Assembly (NCBI GenBank): GCA_025677815.1
Contig: JAIXMP010000084.1
Coordinates: 1-23,471, forward strand
Source of the DNA: Phascolomyces articulosus
Taxonomy: Eukaryota; Mucoromycota; Mucoromycetes; Mucorales; Lichtheimiaceae
Direction of reading: 5' to 3'
Length of the DNA stretch: 23,471 nt
The notes under the pieces are model-generated. The model was not told where the DNA came from. It did no database searches and saw nothing but the letters and a program-made list of their open reading frames with translations. Positions 19,741-23,471 of this stretch are shown here, piece after piece (the first letter of the stretch is position 1; each line of letters opens with the position of its first letter). The position numbers and the translations under genes are program-made.

Positions 19741-21069
19741 TCACTTACTTTTTCCTTTTTTTCTCTTTTTCTTATTTACATTGTTATATTCTAGAAAATC
19801 TATATCACTATTGTTTTGAATATCCTCATTGATATCATTATCATCTAAAATCATGTCACTGCTATTAATGTCTATATCCGAAATATTTTGTTGTAACTCT
19901 GTCATAATTTTTATTTTTTCCATTTGCTTTATTTCATTATTTAAAACTATATCAATGAATTTATGTTGACTAGGGAATTCAAAATTATCCATCATCCATA
20001 ATTTATGGTGCTCTTGTGTAATTATATTAAAATTTTCACTAAATTTTTTAATATTTTTCAACAAAAAGGCAATTTTTAATTGTAAATTTACATATTTATA
20101 ATCATCTGTTTTTATTGTTGAGTTATTGTTACTAAATCTTTTGAATTTATTATGTAGCTCACAAAACTGATTTTCAATAATAGAACGAAAACTTCCAAAC
20201 ACATCATTAAAATGTTTTTCTTGTTTATTTAAATCTTGTCTAATTTCTTTTCTAATAGGATAAAAAAAATTATTATCATTTAAACTTTTATTTTTTTTAA
20301 TACATAGCTCTGAAAATTGTTTTATAAATAATGTATAGCCGCCATCAATAGCTATTACATCTCTCTTATCTATTTTATTATACAACTTCATATTTAGAAA
20401 CATTCCGCCATCAGAACTAACCCCACATAATTCTGACTTTGAAACTGTTATAACCATATCATATATATCTGATAAAATTTGTGTATGTAACCTGCTAGTT
20501 TTTAATTTGTATGACCATCGTTTTTGTGAGGATATATCTGGCTTATTATATTCAATTGTGCTATCATGACCATCTAGTAATAATGTTATATTCTTGAAAT
20601 TTTGAGGGTTTTTAATCATTACAGAAAGAATTCTTATTTTTATATTAGAGAACATGTTTAAGAGACAATAGTCAACATATTTATTTAAATTATCATAGTT
20701 TTCAATCCAAAAATTTTTATAAAATGAATAAAACGATGCATATGGAATGTTTTTTTTAATATTTTTACTTGTAATGCCTGATATAAGATGATAAATCAAA
20801 AATATTCCTTTTTCTATTTCAACATAAGGTGCCGGATATTCTTTATGTGTATATAATTTAGTTAAAAAGAAAAAAACACTAATGTAACCTAATTTATCCA
20901 ATACTTCTTTTTTTATACTATTAATTTCTTTAATATTTTTTATCTCAGTCCTATGCTTATATGTAAAACTAATATTCTTCCAATTATCATTTAAAAAATC
21001 CCATTCATTTAATACTAATTTATTTATTTCATCTTTTAATTTTTCTTTATTGCTCACATTTTCAACCAT
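19741..21069 (-). CDS. Intact DDE transposase (IS5/PIF-Harbinger-like)
   Basis: Open for 442 codons from ATG 21069 to TGA 19743-19741. Catalytic candidates: D166 in LLLDGHDSTIEY, D242 in VIAIDGGYTLF and E299 in FRSIIENQFCELHNKFKRF. The spacing and the E-block resemble the DDE_4 fold used by IS5 and PIF/Harbinger elements. Between the Asp residues, RWSYKLKTSRLHTQ and SELCGVSSDGGMF fit the same fold. The N-terminal 110 residues are helical and unassigned. The C-terminus is acidic (MILDDNDINED) and ends in a Lys/Arg run, a likely nuclear signal. No introns, no internal stops, and strong A/T codon bias, unlike the decayed relics, so it may be recent or transferred. Terminal inverted repeats were not recognised. 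The chromodomain follows in the same frame. Confidence 0.82.
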   Translation of the reverse strand: MVENVSNKEKLKDEINKLVLNEWDFLNDNWKNISFTYKHRTEIKNIKEINSIKKEVLDKLGYISVFFFLTKLYTHKEYPAPYVEIEKGIFLIYHLISGITSKNIKKNIPYASFYSFYKNFWIENYDNLNKYVDYCLLNMFSNIKIRILSVMIKNPQNFKNITLLLDGHDSTIEYNKPDISSQKRWSYKLKTSRLHTQILSDIYDMVITVSKSELCGVSSDGGMFLNMKLYNKIDKRDVIAIDGGYTLFIKQFSELCIKKNKSLNDNNFFYPIRKEIRQDLNKQEKHFNDVFGSFRSIIENQFCELHNKFKRFSNNNSTIKTDDYKYVNLQLKIAFLLKNIKKFSENFNIITQEHHKLWMMDNFEFPSQHKFIDIVLNNEIKQMEKIKIMTELQQNISDIDINSSDMILDDNDINEDIQNNSDIDFLEYNNVNKKKRKKGKSK

Positions 21070-22196
21070 ATTTTATAAAATATAAAAAGTGATATATATA
21101 GTTTTGTGGTATATTTTTATATATAATAAAAATTCAATTTTGAAATTATAATTAATTAATAAATAATTTTTAATTTGCAAATTTTACTAAAATTTATAAT
21201 TATTGTTTGCTCCCCTATATTGTTTTGGCTTTTACTTTTTCTATCTATTACTACTACACACGATCATGTAACTCAATGGCATATAGTACTACTTTTTTGG
21301 GGGAGGGTGAAATAGATTGAATGGAGGAAAACAGATATTTTAAAACAATTAGCTAACACTGACAGTACGTGTAGATTTTGATATATCATCCACAAGGTTC
21401 TTTTTTGAATGATATGGTATTAAGGTCAAGTATATATATATGCGGTCAGAAGAGTGTTTGACATGACATTCTCTTATCCCTATTCTTGTTTTTTTTTCTC
21501 TTCTTTTTTAGAATGACTTGAAGTCTGACATGAAAGGAAGATGTATTCTATAGTAAGTCTTTTTATATACTTGTTTATTACTTGCTACTATTATAAATGT
21601 ATTACTTTGACCACATCATCGACATTACTCTTTTATCTTTTTTAGTTTGACACAAATATTGACATGAAGGTCATTCAATGGTAAGAGATTTTTTGACACT
21701 TTTTGATTGTGTACTGATAGAAAAATGAATGTATGGAATTCTTATTATTAATTATAAAATATGATTTTTAGAGTTATAATGGGATAGACCACAAATGCCA
21801 TAGATTGTTCCTATCTCATATATAATAGTAAATTCTTTTTTTTCTCTTCTTTATGAATACATCATAGAATAAGCTGTATATAAACATATACTAACTACTG
21901 CTTATTTAATCATTATTTTTATAGGATACCATTATTAAGCACCATAAGGTATGTTGTTGACTGAAGTCTCTTCAATCATTTATTTTTGTTTTTCCTCTTG
22001 ATTCATTCTACTTGTCTTTTTTTTTTTTTAATAGTGTAAAATCAAGAACCTATTTTTTATAAGTGGTGACGATGACATGTTTCATGGGTAAATCGAACGA
22101 TCTATACCACAATGAAGTAGCATACAAATAATAGAGTGTGGGTAATAAAAAAACAATGTTTTTCATAGGTCCTATGATTATTAGCAATAATGGTGC
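21070..22196. other. Gap with short exon-like segments
   Basis: No gene assigned. On the plus strand, 21512-21552 and 21646-21680 are each preceded by a pyrimidine tract plus TTTAG and followed by GTAAGT or GTAAGA; the two segments resemble each other (GACATGAA..GG, ATTC-A/T-A). A third AG/GT pair brackets about 21925-21948. The frames do not join cleanly, so this could be a non-coding spliced transcript or chance. Confidence 0.25.
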
Positions 22197-22280
22197 AAAA
22201 GAGGTAGGACAACTGATAATAGAATAGAATAGTATAGCATAATAGTAATAGTAAACAGAGATAGGAGTAGTATTATGTAT
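22197..22280. repeat. Direct repeat, left copy
   Basis: About 84 bases beginning AAAAGAGGTAGGACAA and rich in AATAGTA units. A diverged copy in the same orientation occurs at 22777-22858. Confidence 0.6.
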
Positions 22281-22407
22281 TGTTATTATCTAATAGAAAA
22301 TAAATAAAATAATATTTTTTTCCCATAATTGTAAACAATATATACAATAATAACTAATGAAAAAGTAAGAAAATGATGTATTATTTATTATAAATGATAA
22401 ATGATAC

Positions 22408-22734
22408 CTTATAAAAGGCTATAATATACTCATAAAAGTAGCTGGATTAGCTTGTAAATGGTTGTAAAATGCCCATAAAAGTAGTGAGAACAGCTTGTAA
22501 AAGGTCATAAAATGCTCATAAAAGGTTGTGATATGCCTGTAAAAGGAGTAGGAGCAGCTCGTAAAAGTTTATAAAATGCCCGTGATAGCTCATAAAATGT
22601 GTTACTGTAGTGATTGTAAAAGGCTCATAAAAGGTCATAAAAGGTCAGCTCATAAAATCTCTGTAAATGGGCATAAAAGGTCATAAAAGGTCATAAAAGT
22701 CCACATTTTACAACCTTTTATGACCTTTTATGCC
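22408..22734. repeat. Minisatellite of TCATAAAAGG-like units
   Basis: Many diverged tandem and dispersed copies of a ten-base unit (TCATAAAAGG, with GTAAAAGG and GTAAAATG variants), becoming most regular near 22620-22700. Confidence 0.8.
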
Positions 22735-22764
22735 TTGTAAAATTTCCCCTTTTTTGCAGTAACA
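22600..22764. mobile_element. Small inverted-repeat element with 22-base hairpin
   Basis: Ends TGTTACTG (22600-22607) and CAGTAACA (22757-22764) are inverted copies. Inside, GGCATAAAAGGTCATAAAAG(GT) at 22670-22691 pairs perfectly over 22 bases with 22713-22734, loop 21 bases. Could be a MITE or a fold-back element grown from the minisatellite. Confidence 0.5.
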
Positions 22765-22776
22765 GTAATATCAGTA

Positions 22777-22858
22777 TAAAAGAGGTAGGACAATAGATAG
22801 ATTAAAATAGTTTAGTATAATAGTAAATAGTGATAGAAGCAGTATTACTGTAGTATGG
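22777..22858. repeat. Direct repeat, right copy
   Basis: Diverged second copy of 22197-22280, in the same orientation, 580 bases away, directly after the inverted-repeat element. Confidence 0.6.
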
Positions 22859-23471
22859 ATAAGAATTAATGATAGAATTAATGACAAAGAGAGATGGAGA
22901 CAGAAGAAGTCTTATGAGAATCGATATAGATTTATTATAATGATCAAGATGATAATAAAGATAATTATATTCTAGTTTTACAAGTACAGTATTTATATAT
23001 TTTCTTATCTATGCCACTTAATCATTGATCATGGTAGTTTGTTAATATTGCATTTGTTTGATATAACGGATATATATTATAGGTGGTGTTCATGGTGATA
23101 TAACACAACATGAGGAGATATAATTATATTTGTTGTACATATATATATTTGTTGACCATTAGTCATTAGATGATTATTATTACTTTTACGCTCTTACTCA
23201 TATAATGAGAAGGTATGGTAGTATTTGTATTATTTGATAATTATTGTGTATAGGATATTATACCAGGATCATTATTATTGTATTATTATTAGAATAAGGA
23301 TTATGTGAGGCAACCGATATTATTTATTTATATTATTATTTATTATTTGTGATAACACGATGTAGCAGAATCGGTGATAATATATATTAGAAGAAGTATG
23401 GATATGTAAATATGCCACAATTACTAGTTTTTATTATCCAATAAAAAATAAATAAAATCATATTTTTTTTT
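22859..23471. other. AT-rich end of window without a recognised gene
   Basis: No coding sequence supported. The last 36 bases (AATAAAAAATAAATAAAATC-like) resemble 22283-22321, so the repeat family of 22197-22858 may continue past the window edge. Confidence 0.4.

Noticed and set aside
1..23471. CRISPR array, tRNA, rRNA, riboswitch or bacterial operon
   Set aside because: No regular repeat-spacer pattern, cloverleaf, rRNA-like block or ribosome-binding-site spacing was seen; introns point to a eukaryote.

Overview
The window looks like AT-rich nuclear DNA from a eukaryote, most likely an early-diverging fungus of the Mucoromycota type. That placement is an inference. It rests on short introns of about 50-105 bases with GTAAGT-like donors and TATAG-like acceptors, and on a transposon mix (hAT, MULE with SWIM finger, tnp2/CACTA type, IS1595/Merlin type) common in such fungi. 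I see no rRNA, tRNA, CRISPR array, bacterial operon or convincing housekeeping gene. The window is a transposon graveyard.

Layout from left to right: an open but edge-truncated IS1595/ISXO2-like transposase (minus, 1-448); T-rich non-coding DNA; a MITE-like inverted repeat (1540-1669); a broken DDE-type transposase relic with a C-terminal polyQ and cysteine cluster (plus, 1678-3445); the tail of a LINE-like reverse transcriptase with a strong stem-loop behind it (minus, 3748-3958); a small two-exon fragment (4162-4357); a MULE relic ending in a SWIM zinc finger (minus, 5730-6945); a GGATGC-rich fold-back repeat (6946-7078); a near full-length BED-finger hAT relic (minus, 7817-10350); tandem 215-base repeats (10638-11073); an unidentified cysteine-containing coding stretch (plus, 12412-13017); a second fold-back copy (13683-13837); a four-exon tnp2-type relic (minus, 13838-16242); a Ser/Pro-tailed transposon accessory gene relic (minus, 17509-18970); an intact DDE transposase followed in the same frame by a chromodomain (minus, 19516-21069); and repeats with a hairpin element at the right end (22197-22858).

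The main result is how the old elements are broken. When their exons are joined by ordinary introns, most keep one reading frame, but carry many internal stop codons. Almost every one can be explained by a C-to-T or G-to-A transition: CAA to TAA, CAG to TAG, CGA to TGA, TGG to TAG. The clearest anchor is the invariant hAT motif TRW[ND]STY, where the Arg is a TGA. This suggests repeat-directed or methylation-linked cytosine decay. The Gln bias of the stops means a TAA/TAG-to-Gln code should be formally excluded. The two AT-rich intronless transposases lack this damage and are probably younger arrivals. The transposase plus chromodomain unit is the best candidate for an unusual element, since chromodomains are best known from retrotransposon integrases.
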